Below the pieces are notes generated by a model. The model worked only from the letters and a program-made list of their open reading frames with translations, ran no database searches and had not been told where the DNA came from. Below, piece after piece: positions 1 through 12,156 of a stretch of 64,000 nt of DNA (its first letter is position 1; each line of letters opens with the position of its first letter). The stretch comes from Mangifera indica. Lineage: Eukaryota; Streptophyta; Magnoliopsida; Sapindales; Anacardiaceae. Made by a program: the position numbers and the translations under genes. The stretch is taken from assembly GCF_011075055.1 (NCBI RefSeq), contig NC_058147.1:16639622-16703621 (forward strand). The letters are read 5' to 3'.

Positions 1-920
1 GTCCTCCTCTTTATCTAACAAATCCTTTTCCTTTGTTCCTCTTTGTCTAACAAATCTTTTTCCTTTGTTCCTCTTTGATCTAGATAGGAATTTGCTAAAC
101 CTCCTAGCTAAAATACTCACATTGTTTTCATCCATGGAAGAGTTGCATTCCTCTTCTTCTTTATTAACTACTTTCAAGGAAATATCCCTTTTTGCCTTGA
201 CTTCCTCTTCTTGTGGTTTTCTTTTCATCTCATAGGTGAAAAGACTTTTTATGAGCTCATTCATTCCCATCTTGCTAAGGTCCTTAGACTCCTCAATTGC
301 TGTCACTTTCATAGTCCAAGAATCTAATAAAGATCTTAGGATTTTCTTTACTAGTTCAATCATCTCAAACCCTTTTTCAAGTCCTTTGGGTTAACTAGGT
401 TGGAAAATCTCTTGTACATATTGGTTATGTTCTCTCTAGACTTCATTTCAGATAGCTCGTATTCCCGAAAGAGAAGTTCAATCTTTGACTCTTTGACTTG
501 ACTTATCCCTTCATGTGTGGTTTAGAACATAATCCAAACTTCTTTTGTGGGCTCACAAGTTGATGCCTTATTAAATTTTGTATCATTAAGAGCACAAAGC
601 AAGATGTTAATAGATTTAGCATTTAAGCTCATTATCTTCTCAGTTTTATCATTAAAATCTATTTCTTTTTTGGGTTCATATGTCTTATGGTCCATTGGCA
701 CTAAGTCCCATGTTCAATGATTCTCCACAATTTAAAATTAGTGAACCTGACAGGAAGCCTATTCTAATTTTCTATTAGGTATAATTTGTTCCACAAAACG
801 AGGTCTAGTGGTGTAATGCCCTTTGACAAAAATGGGTGTAAAGGTACTAGCCAGTTTGAAAATCTCATTTGACTATAAAAATCATTAAATTTAAAAAAAA
901 AAAAAAAACTAGAGCCCAAG
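1..920 (-). pseudogene. Copia (SIRE-like) gag remnant, runs off left edge
   Basis: Read on the minus strand, this is the N-terminal half of a Copia gag (UBN2-type) polyprotein. A clear piece at about 240-305 reads VTAIEESKDLSKMGMNEL, which matches the same segment of the gag at 37.9-39.7 kb in this window. The order of conserved blocks is also the same: a small-residue N-terminus near 600-700, the VKE-like block near 490-520, then the Lys/Glu-rich tail at 1-230. Stop codons and small indels break the frame, so no ORF above 60 aa survives. The primer site and LTR follow at 921-2259. Gag would package element RNA. This copy cannot make it as it stands. Confidence 0.7.
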
Positions 921-933
921 GTCTGATATCAAT
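921..933 (-). other. Primer binding site (degenerate initiator-tRNA-Met type)
   Basis: The plus strand reads gtctgatatcaat, a degenerate complement of the plant Copia primer site TGGTATCAGAGC. It abuts the LTR start TGTAAAACC at 934. Element orientation is minus. Confidence 0.6.
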
Positions 934-2259
934 TGTAAAACCTTTTTGAATTACTAAAAGGAACCTAGATGGGGGTGAATAGGTTCTTTAAAAAATTTGT
1001 ACTCTTTTAAAGCACCTTTAATTGATTCAAGATGAAAACAATTAAAGCCAAAATAAATGAACACAACTAATTCAATACAAGTAGACAACACAATTAATAA
1101 AAGCAAGTGTAAGGAATAGAGTTTAGAATAGCTCAAGTTATAGTGGTTTAGAACTTTCTCTTGTAAGCCTCCTAAATTCACTTTTCCAAGTCAACTATCT
1201 TAGAGTTCACTATCTCTTGAATGATTTTTACATGTTGTTTGTCTAAGGTTGTGCTTAATACACTAGTCCTTCAAGATTACGCCCTCAAGAGTTTGATTAC
1301 AAGTGAGATTGAGTATTAAATTGCCTCTTTAGGGTTGAGAATGCGAAATAAGAACACTTGGTCTCTCAAAGAATTTCAATGTAAGCGTTATGAGAGTGAT
1401 AGAAAGAAGAATGAGTATGTAAGTATGTTCAACAATTTCTAACCCTTCTTCACTTGATTCTTGTTTGTTTTTTTTTTTATAGTAAAAATACTACTTAAAA
1501 TGGAATAGAGTTATTATTTTTAAAAATTGTCCTGTTGAAAATGAAGAAAGAAGTTTTTCTTTGAAAAATAGCTCATGAACAGCTGATACCTCAGAGGAAT
1601 AGTTGGTACTAACAAATTCGATGTATGGTTAATCTCGGTCAGAGTTGCCAATGGTTGACAATAAATGCTCTTGTTGCTAGGTACTAATCGGTACATTTGA
1701 ATGTACCGGTCATTCATAGCCTTAATCTCTAATTCTTCAAAATTCTAGAAGCATGAACGAAGGAGCAAGCAAGTTGATGAATGACTAGCAAATTTTGCAA
1801 TTTGAATGGTCTAGATGTCTACATAAACGGTATAGACATTGTCATTGACTTTGGTTGCTCTATTCTTTGACTTTGACTTTGTTGACTTAGAGCAATCGAT
1901 CATTATACCAAGTAAACAACTCGTTTTGTACCTAAACTTTGTTTGGAACAATCTGCGCTCTCTTTGTACTAGTTAATACATGCCAAATGAAATTATTCCA
2001 AAATTCCAAAGGAGTGAACGACCTTATGAACAAGCAATGCACAAGTTGGCTACTAAGAAGAATTTAGCCTTCTCTTGGTCGTTCATACACGAGTATCGAT
2101 CGTTCATCTTTCAATTCTTACATTTTTCACAATTTGTCCATCTTTGTAATGTTCTAACACATTATATAGACTTGTTAGAAATTCTAACATATGTTTTTAT
2201 CATCATGAAGATGTCTAGGGGTCCAACACTTTCTACTTCTAGCGTTGGTGGAGTTGACA
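934..2259 (-). mobile_element. 5' LTR of SIRE-like Copia element
   Basis: The LTR begins with TG next to the primer site. I place its other end at GAGTTGACA (2251-2259), by analogy with the LTR of element A, which ends in similar sequence. The stretch just inside the LTR, 'gggggtgaatagg', also resembles element A's LTR. Only one LTR lies in the window, so the right boundary cannot be checked against a partner or a target duplication. Small ORFs inside look like chance. Confidence 0.5.
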
Positions 2260-2747
2260 CTGAATAAAGCAAAAAAGGGAAGATCAATGAGTATGAAAAT
2301 TGGATGACATGCCAAAATCGATGTCAACTTCATCCAAAAGAAAAAAAAGTGAAATCAGTGCCTGTGGAAGTCAACATTATTGTTTCAACTTCGAGTGTTT
2401 AGTGTGAGATCAATAGGATAAGATGCAAGAAATCGAATAGACATCATATGAAGTTGAAAAAATATCAGTGGAATTCAAGTCAAATGAAATTCCTAGTGGT
2501 GAAAGAAAGAAGAGGATAAAAGTGAAAGAAAAACAGAAGAATAAGTTATTAATGAAAATATGATATATAGATTTTTAAAATTGTTGATACTGTAAATTTA
2601 AAAAGTAAAATAGCTAATAGTTTTATGATGATTTAATTTTGTGATACTCTATCACATTCTCTTTCACCAAGTTTGATTTTTCTAAAAAGAAAAATTGTGA
2701 AGGCCAACTCCTAGTGGGGAGATGTAATCATTCTTAAATAAATTATA
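2260..2747. other. Unassigned A-rich stretch with PPT-like site
   Basis: No gene is seen. At 2713-2722 the plus strand reads AGTGGGGAGA followed by TGTAATC at 2723. This looks like a polypurine tract next to the first bases of a plus-strand LTR. The possible LTR would be interrupted after about 25 bp by the MITE at 2748 and resume at 3383. This is inference only. Confidence 0.3.
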
Positions 2748-3382
2748 GGCTAAAAGACTTATTCCCACCCAAGGTTTGTTGTATCACTAAATTAATACAC
2801 ATTAAATATTAAAAATTTAAATATTCATCCATGTTCTATTAAAATTAATAGTTATAGTTAAATTCTAGAGATAAAATTATCATTTAACTCATTAATATAT
2901 TAATAATAATTAAATATTATCTATTTCCTCTTAGATTTAAAAAACTAATAATTTTTCTCAATATTAAACTTTAAAATATTACATTTTCCTCTAGGATTTC
3001 TTTCTTCTCTCTTTCCCTTTTTAGACATTGTCTCTAACCAATTTCTCTTTTTCTCCCCTTTTTTGGTATTGTGTCTAAATGAATATTGACGAAGATGATT
3101 CGTATGGAGACGACGTTGAAAAATGGGGAGGGAGAGAAAAACCCACTAAAGACAACATAAAAAAAAGGATGGAGGAAAAAAAAAGAATCTTTAAAAAGAA
3201 AAAATATAATATTTTAAAATTTAATATTAAGAAATATTATTAATTTTTAAAATTTTAAAAAATAAATAATATTAATTGATTCTATTAATTTTAATCATAT
3301 AAAAATAAATATTTATTTTTTAATATTTAATAAATATTAATTTAAGAATGGAACACATCTGGGTGGGAATAAATCTTTTGCC
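2748..3382. mobile_element. Mutator-like MITE (635 bp) with 9-bp target duplication
   Basis: Terminal inverted repeats: the left end begins GGCTAAAAGACTTATTCCCA (2748-2767); the right end (about 3360-3382), read in reverse complement, begins GGCAAAAGATTTATTCCCA. The 9-bp direct repeat TAAATTATA flanks the element exactly (2739-2747 and 3383-3391). TIRs with a 9-bp target duplication are the signature of Mutator-like elements. The interior has no transposase. Its two halves are roughly complementary (pyrimidine-rich at 2990-3060, purine-rich at 3120-3200), so the element could fold back on itself. Confidence 0.85.
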
Positions 3383-3391
3383 TAAATTATA

Positions 3392-4073
3392 TTAAAGTTG
3401 TTGGAGTACCGTTACCTCTTTATCCAGTATTGAGTTACGGTCAAACCAAGTCACAATGAAGCTTCTATGAAAGAGGCAAAATGGCAAACAGATTGAATGC
3501 GATAAGGATTTTTGTACATGGTATTTCGTGTAACTGTGGACTTGTGAGGACGAATTAAAGAGTCAACATGTTTGTGCTGATTATGATGAAACAGGTTCGA
3601 GAAGTGGCAGATCTCATCCCAATTTTTGCATCTTATTTATAGTTTTTATATTTTATTAACTTACAAAATAATACAGCTGGGATTACGCGTTTCATTATTG
3701 ATGTGATTGTCATTCATGCATCTTTCATATATCCTTATCATATTTACTGTAACATGACCATATTATCCCTACATTATTTCTAATCAAATTTCAAGGTATA
3801 TTAAGTTTGCTTCACTGTCAGTGTACGTTATATGAAAAAATTAGTGAAGGATAAAATCGTTATTTACATACCTTTGATTAACTTGTCTCGTTCACATTGT
3901 ACTTGAAATTGTCCTTTTCAATTCATAAATCTTTATTATAGTAATCTTGCCAGCTATCTTCTCTTCACATCCCAAAAACATTCTCCACCTTATATCACAA
4001 ACCCTCTTCACAATAACACTCAGCCAACACCTTCTTCAAACACTTACTAGACTAGACTATCATTCTCATTTTC
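3392..4073 (+). promoter_or_regulatory. Upstream region of the ERF gene
   Basis: This is the 5' flank between the MITE and the ERF start. A TATA-like stretch lies at 3931-3940 (ctttattata), about 135 bp before the ATG, which would allow a leader of about 100 nt. No other cis-element is claimed. Confidence 0.3.
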
Positions 4074-4619
4074 ATGCCTTTAAAACAGCAAACGAAACCC
4101 GAATCCAGAAAAAGGACCCGCCAAAACGACACCCAATTTCGTGGAGTTCGTAAACGGAGATGGGGCAGCTACGTTTCTGAGATAAGGCTTCCGGGTCAGA
4201 AGACCCGAATATGGCTTGGATCATTCGGGTCAGCGGAGATGGCTGCCCGGGCTTATGACTCCGCGGCTTTTTTCCTGAAGGGAAACGCTGCGAGTTTGAA
4301 CTTCCCTGACTTGGTTGAGTCGTTGCCCAGACCTGAATCCTGTTCGAGGAGGGATATTCAGGTGGCGGCGGCCAAAGCGGCTGTTCAGGAAGTGAGTGCG
4401 AGTCGGGTGGAGAATGAATGTTGTGGGTCGGAGGGTGATGACTGGTGGGAGTGTGTAGAAACGGCGTCGTTTGAGGAAGTGAAGATGCGTTCTGAGGTGA
4501 GTCAAATGAGGTTTGACTCGGTTGTTGAGGAGTTCCACAGTTTAATGGATTGGGAGAATGAGATTTTGTTGGGCTCTTCTTTAGAAGGCTTTTATTATGA
4601 GGAGGGCTTTTTTTATTAG
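4074..4619 (+). CDS. AP2/ERF-domain transcription factor (DREB-like)
   Basis: This gene encodes a 181-aa nuclear DNA-binding protein. A basic N-terminus (SRKRTR, residues 11-16) may serve as nuclear-localisation signal. One AP2/ERF domain spans residues 22-79: the [10 protein letters not shown] strand, the SEIR motif, the WLGSF strand, the MAARAYD helix and the closing NFPD. Val34 falls at the position usually called 14, where DREB-type proteins have Val and ERF-type have Ala; the position-19 residue is Leu39, not Glu or Asp. After the domain comes R-x-x-I-Q-x-A-A-A-K-A-A (92-103), seen in several small ERF/DREB groups. The acidic C-terminus (WWECVE, then Glu/Asp/Phe-rich) is a plausible activation region. 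The frame is open from ATG to TAG with no intron, as is usual in the family. The coding region is much richer in G+C than its surroundings, as expected for a real gene. Subgroup and targets cannot be fixed; resemblance to the ERF016-018 group is only an impression. Confidence 0.93.
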   Translation: MPLKQQTKPESRKRTRQNDTQFRGVRKRRWGSYVSEIRLPGQKTRIWLGSFGSAEMAARAYDSAAFFLKGNAASLNFPDLVESLPRPESCSRRDIQVAAAKAAVQEVSASRVENECCGSEGDDWWECVETASFEEVKMRSEVSQMRFDSVVEEFHSLMDWENEILLGSSLEGFYYEEGFFY

Positions 4620-5454
4620 GTTCTAGCTCCATATGTATATATAAATATAAATATATATCTGGAGAAAATATGGATTTGATAGTGTTTTCAAATTTAATTT
4701 TGTGTTTATATCGAATTCGATAACATTATATAATATGATTGATATTGATATTTTGTATTAAGATATGGGATAAGTTTTCATGTATACTTGTAATATCAAG
4801 TGGTAAAGTTGACCATGTATACAGATTTTATGTATAATGGGCATTATTAAGCTAAGGTACATGTTGTATTATATTAATTATTGACTAGGTACTGTTTAGG
4901 GGTTTGCTTGCATATGTCAATTTTATTTGGTTTGGTTTTCAAAAACTCAATATGCAATATTTTAGGATCCTAGATAAGTTATAAATTCAAATTAAATTGT
5001 ATTTTATTTGCATCAATTCATGTTGCTAATGTACCAACGAGGGAAAGAAAGCAGCTTCATTAAATTAAAACTATGTACTTCCGGTTTGGGAAGATTGAGT
5101 CTTTCGATTCATTAAAAAATATCCCAAAGGGCAGGAATGAACTTGGAAGAGGATATTTTCGTTACGAAGCACGAGAACTAATTGATATGTGGTCTTCAGT
5201 CACATCGGTAGGGAGAGAGGCTCTGCCAAGTGCCTGACCTTGGGAGTTCTACACCTAGAGAAGCAAGCAAAGTGGGTCGGACTGGCCTGGGACTCAATTG
5301 AAAAAAGCGCTATTATTAGTTCACTCAAGGTAAGTTATGACAGTGATGGTGAAGATTTGATGATGGATTTTACTATCTGTGCAAAATTAATGCAAAGAGC
5401 AATTTAGATATAAAGTGATTTTTTAACGTCCATAGTTATGATGTTGATCATATT
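4620..5454. other. 3' flank of ERF gene and unassigned patch
   Basis: 4620-5040 is A+T-rich 3' flank. From about 5090 to 5410 base composition is more balanced. A 72-aa ORF starts at 5189 (+), but its translation matches no family I recognise. It may be a fragment of a transposon or of a host exon. Confidence 0.35.
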
Positions 5455-6500
5455 AATTCATGTTAATTTATTATCCCAATAAATACATATTTTAAACATA
5501 GATTTTATAAAATTTATTAAGAACAAGTTATGACAAATTTGTCCAACTCATTGCAGTTGAGATTAAAATCGTAATTAATGTTAACTCATATTGTAATTTT
5601 TAAATGCATTAAATTTATTCTTATTGATCACTCTACTCTATCTGTAAATTGACATTTGGAGTATTCAATTATCCGATTTTATTAAATTAAAATCATAATT
5701 AATGTTAACTCATATTAGAAAATTTTTAACATTTTTTCACTCCGGTAAAATTAATTATTTTTATTTTTATATTAAGAGAAAAATAATTTTTGACTCTCCG
5801 GTAATTAACATTTTTAATTTTAAATAACTATTATTTAAAAAAAAATAGTATAAACATAAATTACACTTTAATAAACACTTCAATTAATAAGATCTTTAAT
5901 AATAAACTAAAACATTATTTATGTCCTCTATTAACATAAGATTGTCTTCGATCATAATTATTAATAATCAAATCAATACAGATTAAATATGGAAGTGTGG
6001 TAAAAATAACATCTAACAAAGTGATCACAACATATGCTATGTTTTTGTCAATCTTCTTTATAATTTTTCTATAATCTTATGTTTCAAAAGAAATAAGAGA
6101 AATCGTTTTGCTTCTAATGAAGTTTATATGTTTCAATCTTGTTCGAGACTTGTAAAACATACACATACAACTGTCATACTAAAGAGAAACTTTATTTTGA
6201 GACATGTTATACCTTAACTATATATATGCGCATGAATTCATAGACAAATAATTATGTTAATACGATCATGCTCAATAAATAAATAAATATAAGTAACAAA
6301 ACATATCAATAAAAATAATGATAATAAAACTCTCATTAACCATAGATATCAAAAAATCGTAAATACTCTTATATTTTCAGCATGACTTTATAGGGTATAG
6401 GTTTTATTTCTTCGGTTAGGGGTTTAAATTTTTATTAATTTTGTATTTTATATTTTAACTTAATGTCTCATTTCTTTATAAGGTTTCACACTGTAATATA
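5455..6500. other. A+T-rich spacer with a short direct repeat
   Basis: No gene is seen. A direct repeat of about 30 bp (core taattaatgttaactcatat) occurs near 5572 and again near 5695, about 123 bp apart. Confidence 0.4.
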
Positions 6501-9500
6501 TTTTATTTTGAATGTCTTAATTTACTAGGGTTGTTTTACCTAAATGTACTACTATCTTAGTAAATAAAATCTTTCCAATAGTTCAACCAAGAAATTCATC
6601 AACCACACGTCTGAGAAGTTATCCCATGGTAAACTACAAATTGAATGTCTATAGTTGATGTTGTAACTGATGACTATTTAGTACTTTTATCCAAAATAAA
6701 CTTTAGTGTATCTTTACAACCAACGAATCTTAATATTTTACAAGTATTTTATTACCTTTTAAACTACAATCCAATAATCAAAACTTGAATTTGAAAAGCA
6801 TAAATTGAGAACCTTAAATGCAAAAGTTACTTATGCATTCATCAAGCTTTAAATAACACCATTATAAGAGATTTCACATGGATTCCCATTCAATCTCATT
6901 TTTTACTCAATGTTTGATGTTGAACTTATCTCATTTCACAATAGGCACATTGCTTACCCTACAATTCTTTATATTGAGCATTTTATGCGCACACTTTAAG
7001 TATGCGTTTGAGATAACCCACTAAATCCAAAAGTCTTTTCACAGTGGATCTAAATATCAAGAACAAATGATGTATCTTCAAGATCCTTCACATCACAAGT
7101 CTTGAAAAAACTAACTTGATGTTAATATCACTATTGCCAATATATTGAATCATACTATGAAGAGAAATTCGCTCCTACTGATCTTCATATTTCTATATTG
7201 ATCTAATTTATTCTCTATAAGATCATGAGAAGTAAAATTTTTCTTTAAACTAAGACATCATTGTCAAGAAGTCTATTTTATCCATAGATAGACTTCTTAA
7301 GACCACATACTAAAAGCTTCATCCCTTATGCGTTTGATGAAATTGATTGCACTATATAGACTCTCTTACTAAGGCTTTCATTCAGAAAAATAACTTTGAC
7401 ATTCACTTATTATAGCTCTAATCCGAATGAGCTTCAATGTCATAGGGTCTTATGTTTAATTATCAATCACAGAATTTATTTTTTCTTATGACTTTAAAAC
7501 TACCTTTCAAATTGATAATTCATAGAGGCTTTTGAATAATAGTTTGACTAATAATAAAATCTCTTTTATTGAGATACACATAAAACAAATTTTTAATGAT
7601 AGTAAATCATTCTTTTATAATAAATTTGCTCGTTAGAATTTTCATACATTCATCAATTGTATTTGGCTCATCTACTATGTGATTAGTGATCAATTCTTTG
7701 GTCGAAATACCTCTAAGGTGATGTCAAATTTTATTAGACTTTATAAACTTTATTGAGTTCCACTATTGAGTTAGCTATGACATTATCAAACCTTATGACA
7801 TTTCAAGAATTGGAGGTCAATCACTATGGTACCTTAAGAGGGGTAATACATATTATATCTTTTGAAATACTCTATATGGCCAATGATATAACAATAAACT
7901 AATCTTCATTTTCTTAATAGGATTATAGATCTATATTTAAGCGAAACATCTGCTAACTAAAAATGTATTAGGCTAGATCTTTTCATATCCAAAGACCTAA
8001 AATAGATCTTTGATATAGGTTTACAAAGAAATTCATTTAGAAAATACTATACCACCTTAACTACTTTACCCCATGGCTATTTAGTCAAGTTTCTTTATCA
8101 TTATATCTTTATGGTCATAATTGAGTTTTATAGCGATGTCATTTTGAAGTCTCAAAATCTTGGTAAAATCTTCGTTATACCCATATTGATAACTTTAATG
8201 TCTACATAATTTCAATCCTAAATATAGACTTCCACTTATTTAGCCTCCCTTTATTGAGCAATTTAACATAAAAAACTTTTAACTTTATTTGCGCAACAAA
8301 ACTAGTTTTCTTATTGTTGCTTTTTTCCTCTATAATTGTGCCTTAATTGAGCAACAAAATTTATTATAAGAAACTCATTGCTAATTGACTTCTTTAGGAC
8401 TAACATACCTTGTCTAAGTCATATCATTCGCTAAACTAGCAATTCTAATATTTTCGTATCTTTAGCTAAGCTTAGTGAGAACATTTTTAACACTTATGTT
8501 TTAAGGTAAACCTCTAATGAGATAGTTGATAAAAGATTTTTTACGACAAACAACCTTAATCTGAAGGATTTCTTCCACCCAATATAGAGATCTTTTAATT
8601 CAATATAGAGATTCTTAATATAAAGATCCTTAATTAATAATGCAAATTCAATATCTTATCTTTAACTCTTTAAAGTTAAAGTTAGTTAAAACATCTATTG
8701 TGATATTATTGTTATTATTGTTCACAACAATGGATTTTATTAAAGATGAGATGCAATACGCAATATCATTGGTAATAAATAACTTCAAAACCTTACAAGT
8801 TACTATCCACAAAGGTTTCATGCGCATTATCATATAATCACCTCTAGGCAGAGAATAGAACATACAATTAGGACCTTTGAGCATAAGGTTACAAATAAAG
8901 AAAACAAATGACTTTTGGAAATCTATCACCTTTGGGCTAATAAATCCCCTAAGGAACTACTTTCTTTCACGCAAAAAAAAAAAAATTATATGCCAATTAA
9001 AAAATTACAATCACTTTTGGGTGAATTGAAATTTTCACAACCAATATAATTCTACAATCACCTTATGCAACCATCAATTTTAACATATAATAACCACCTT
9101 TAGACAGAAAATTATATATATCAAATTGAAAATTGTCTCTTTCACCAAATATAGAAATTTCACAAGCTTCAATGAATGTATTACTTTGACAATTAAATAT
9201 TCTGACAACTTACAATAACTTGTACTAAGACTAAATAATACTGTCAAAATTAAGATTTCATGAAATACCACTCCAAATTATCTCTGTCAATCTTAATTAA
9301 GTATTACAATAAATTTGTATTAGACAATAATCAATGTAGCTTTAAAACTGTATAAGTGACACCTTATAGAGATTCTTGGTGCATGATCATTAAATCACCT
9401 TTGGGTATAAAAAAATAACATACTATTAGGATTTCAAAGACAAGATTATATAAGTCATATAAGGGTTTTCAAAACATATGGTTTTTAAAAGAAATATGAT

Positions 9501-11106
9501 CTTTGGGTAGATAAAACTTCATAGACCATCGTTCCTCCTTTGTTTAATATGAAAGCCCATGTCAATTGAATAAGCCCAACCACTTTTGGATGTATTAAGA
9601 TCTTTACGACTAGTGTATTTCTAAAATTAACCTTATATATTAAAAACAAAAAATGTATCATTACTAAAAAGAAAATTTTATAAGCCTCAACAATGTACCA
9701 CTTTGGTGATTTCTATTATGAAAACTTACAAAATATTCCATGATACTAAATATTATTGCCTTTAATAAGATTTCATTAGACATGTTACTTTATTATCTCT
9801 GATAATTTTTTCTTAAAATTGTTGTATCTAACCCAATGAACAATAAACTTGACCTAATGTGATAACCTAAGCACACATGTCAGAGTTTATACTTAAATTT
9901 ATCAATCTTAATAATAAGAGAGTACTTTACTCCACAAAGTTTAATCTAAAAGTCAATTCACTTTCAAATGGAGACTTATAAATGTTTGTATGTCCTTAAA
10001 TGTCATCACTAGCCATTCATGTGAAATCATAAGTTCTTAATACAGATCATGGATTGTTGTTTGCCTTTCATAAGTTCTAACATGTATCATTAAACTTTAA
10101 TATGCACTTACGTACCCAAGTAACTTTAAAACCGTATTACAACTGTCATAAGACATTAACACACACTAATATGTCCAAATGGGCCATTATGTAGACACAC
10201 ACACACATACATACCCCTATTAGGAATTGATTACACACTATGATAGGTAGTCTTTTGATATAATTCACTATTTACATACATTGGAATGCTTTTAGAAGCC
10301 TTTAAAAGTTACCTACATACACCATAAATCTATAGATGCCTCCAACGATTGCCAACATGCAATAACACACTATATAACCCTAATACCACACACCCCAAAA
10401 CGTGCCACCAATGTCAATCACGTGCTCTCACACTCACCTAGAACTTTTATATGTGTTTCAATGTGCCATCAGACTAATTCATGCATTTTTACCTGCTCCA
10501 ATTAGGCATGTATGCGCTTACACATGCTTCCAAGATCATTCACGTGCTGCCTACAAGCACCTATTGGATTCACAGGTTTGCACGTTCTACCCTTCATCCC
10601 TCTACGCATGACCCTCAAGCACCTTAGGCAGGGTAGTCAAGATGAATTGGGTCAAGTTCACCAATCATTGACCTGATTTGGCTTAAACTTGGTTAATTTA
10701 AAATGAATTATTTGTTGGGTCGGTTATCTGAGTTTCCCTAACTCGATTTTGACCCATGATTTACATAAACCCTAGGTTCAATTTTGTAGCGCCGATGGCA
10801 AAAATTCTCGACTTCTGATCATCTAATCAATTTCTACTACAGAGGAAATCAACTGGCAACTCACTCAGGTAGGTTTCTAGGTGATTAGGTCATTGAATGT
10901 TGTGCTAAGCAATCGCGATAAAAGAAAAAGAACTGTGGCATCAATGATGCTTTTCTTCCAAATTCTGACATCTATTGGCTTTTCTGGTTGATGTTAAGGG
11001 ATGGTGATGACATGAATGACACCACAAGTGGCTCAATCGTGCCCGATTACTCCTCAAATGACGACAAGAAGGCAACCACATGAGGCCCTTTTTTTTTTAA
11101 GTTTGA
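6500..11106 (-). pseudogene. Heavily decayed Copia element 'D' (left part)
   Basis: Six-frame reading is almost entirely closed, but a Copia reverse-transcriptase block survives on the minus strand at about 7310-7390. It reads NVKVIFLNESLSKRVYIVQS, which fits the family pattern D-V-K-x-A-F-L-N-G-x-L-x-x-x-V-Y-x-x-Q. A K-S-I-Y-G block follows near 7270, like the K-A-L-Y-G-L-K motif. At about 7640-7690 VDEPNTIDEC resembles the start of the RT region. The rest (integrase, gag) is not readable. The element appears to continue on the far side of the Tekay insertion at 20329-20604, where a primer-site-like sequence is found. Boundaries are approximate. Confidence 0.5.
8835..9600. repeat. Irregularly repeated CACCTTTGGG-like motif
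   Basis: Variants of cacctttggg occur at about 8837, 8927, 9012, 9090, 9396, 9490 and 9580, often followed by an A-rich stretch containing 'agaaaat', 'agataaa' or 'ataaaaa'. Spacing is about 80-100 bp with one longer gap. They lie inside element D. Function is unknown. Confidence 0.4.
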
Positions 11107-11111
11107 AAATT
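11107..11111. repeat. Target duplication AAATT (left) of the Tekay element
   Basis: AAATT directly precedes the LTR start TGTAACATCC at 11112. The same five bases follow the other LTR at 20324-20328. Confidence 0.9.
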
Positions 11112-11949
11112 TGTAACATCCCTCCCTAGAAGTACTACCTATCGAAGGAGAAATGTTACGAATTAATATTCGGAGCGTCTATTTTTTTTCTTTTTAAAAA
11201 TACTTTAAAATAAATGTATCATTAAAAGTGCTTAGGAAGTACTCCAAGAAAACTGAAAATCTGGAAGTGAACAAAAGATATATATACTCATATGAAAACT
11301 CATTTGAAAGCATCTGAAAACAGGGAGTAATCATATGCAACTGTACCATAATCTCAAAAAGTCAAAAGTCGACAAGAACATGCCACTGTATGCATGTAAT
11401 ATAAACCAGAGATAACCTGCTCCAGCCGGATCTACCTACACTATCCTGACCCTGCCTCACAGCTACCTCGATCACTTGTATCTGCAATCAGGAAAGAAAA
11501 GGGAGTAAGTGATAAGAACACTCAGTAAGGGGAAAGAATCAAGTAAACTATCTTTTTTTTTTCCTGTTCTAACTCACTTTTTGGACTCAACCTCACATCC
11601 TAACCTCTATAAGAGATTGAAGGGGTAATTTAGTTCACTCTTTGTCCCATCTGGTGTCTATTTGATACTTTCTGGAAGCTAACTATAGGGATTTGACACT
11701 TTTCTAAGCTCAAGCTCTTTTTCTTTCACTACACTATTTCTGAATCTGAATTGACCTCTACTGCGAGAAGACCCTACTAGGGGTCTATGTCCTACTATGA
11801 ACGTACCCTACTGCGGGCAGTGTAGTGTAAAGTGCCCCCTCATAGTTTATAGCATGCATGTGAGTCTTATATCTTACTAATTTTGCTTCCATTTAAATTT
11901 ATTCATAACTCACCAGACATTACTCTTGGGACGACCCCTAAATCTTGAA

Positions 11950-12090
11950 TCCCAACCTTTTCTTGCTTTTTCTCTTCTTTTCTTTTTCTCTTCTTTTTTT
12001 TTTCCTTTCCTTTCCTTTCGTTTCCTTTCCTTTCTTTTCTTTTCCTTTCCTTTCTTTTCCTTTCCTTTCTTTTGTTTCTTTTCCTTTCCA
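11950..12090. repeat. Polypyrimidine tract (TTTTC/TTTCC)n in 3' LTR
   Basis: An almost pure C/T run of about 140 nt. The other LTR has a clearly shorter version at about 19005-19062, so the tract expanded or shrank after insertion. Open frames read through it (Lys/Arg/Glu-rich or Phe/Ser-rich) are artefacts. Confidence 0.9.
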
Positions 12091-12156
12091 AACAGTGAAA
12101 TACTGTTCATAACCCTGTTCATTTGACAGGGCAGCCTTCGTTTTTATACACTTTCA

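Noticed and set aside
4072..4632. 186-aa minus-strand ORF (and a 102-aa one) over the ERF gene
   Set aside because: Antisense shadow of the ERF coding sequence: Pro/Ser-rich, no domain, while the plus strand encodes a clear AP2 domain.
5189..5407. 72-aa ORF as a small gene
   Set aside because: No homology recognised, no supporting signals; recorded only as an unassigned patch.
10419..10546. Two CACGTG boxes (10419-10424 and 10541-10546) suggesting a promoter
   Set aside because: They sit in a cac/tgc-rich stretch of a decayed retroelement with no gene nearby; likely chance in that composition.
11903..12126. Lys/Arg/Glu-rich or Phe/Ser-rich ORFs of 62-70 aa
   Set aside because: Created by the polypyrimidine tract in the LTR; simple sequence, not protein.
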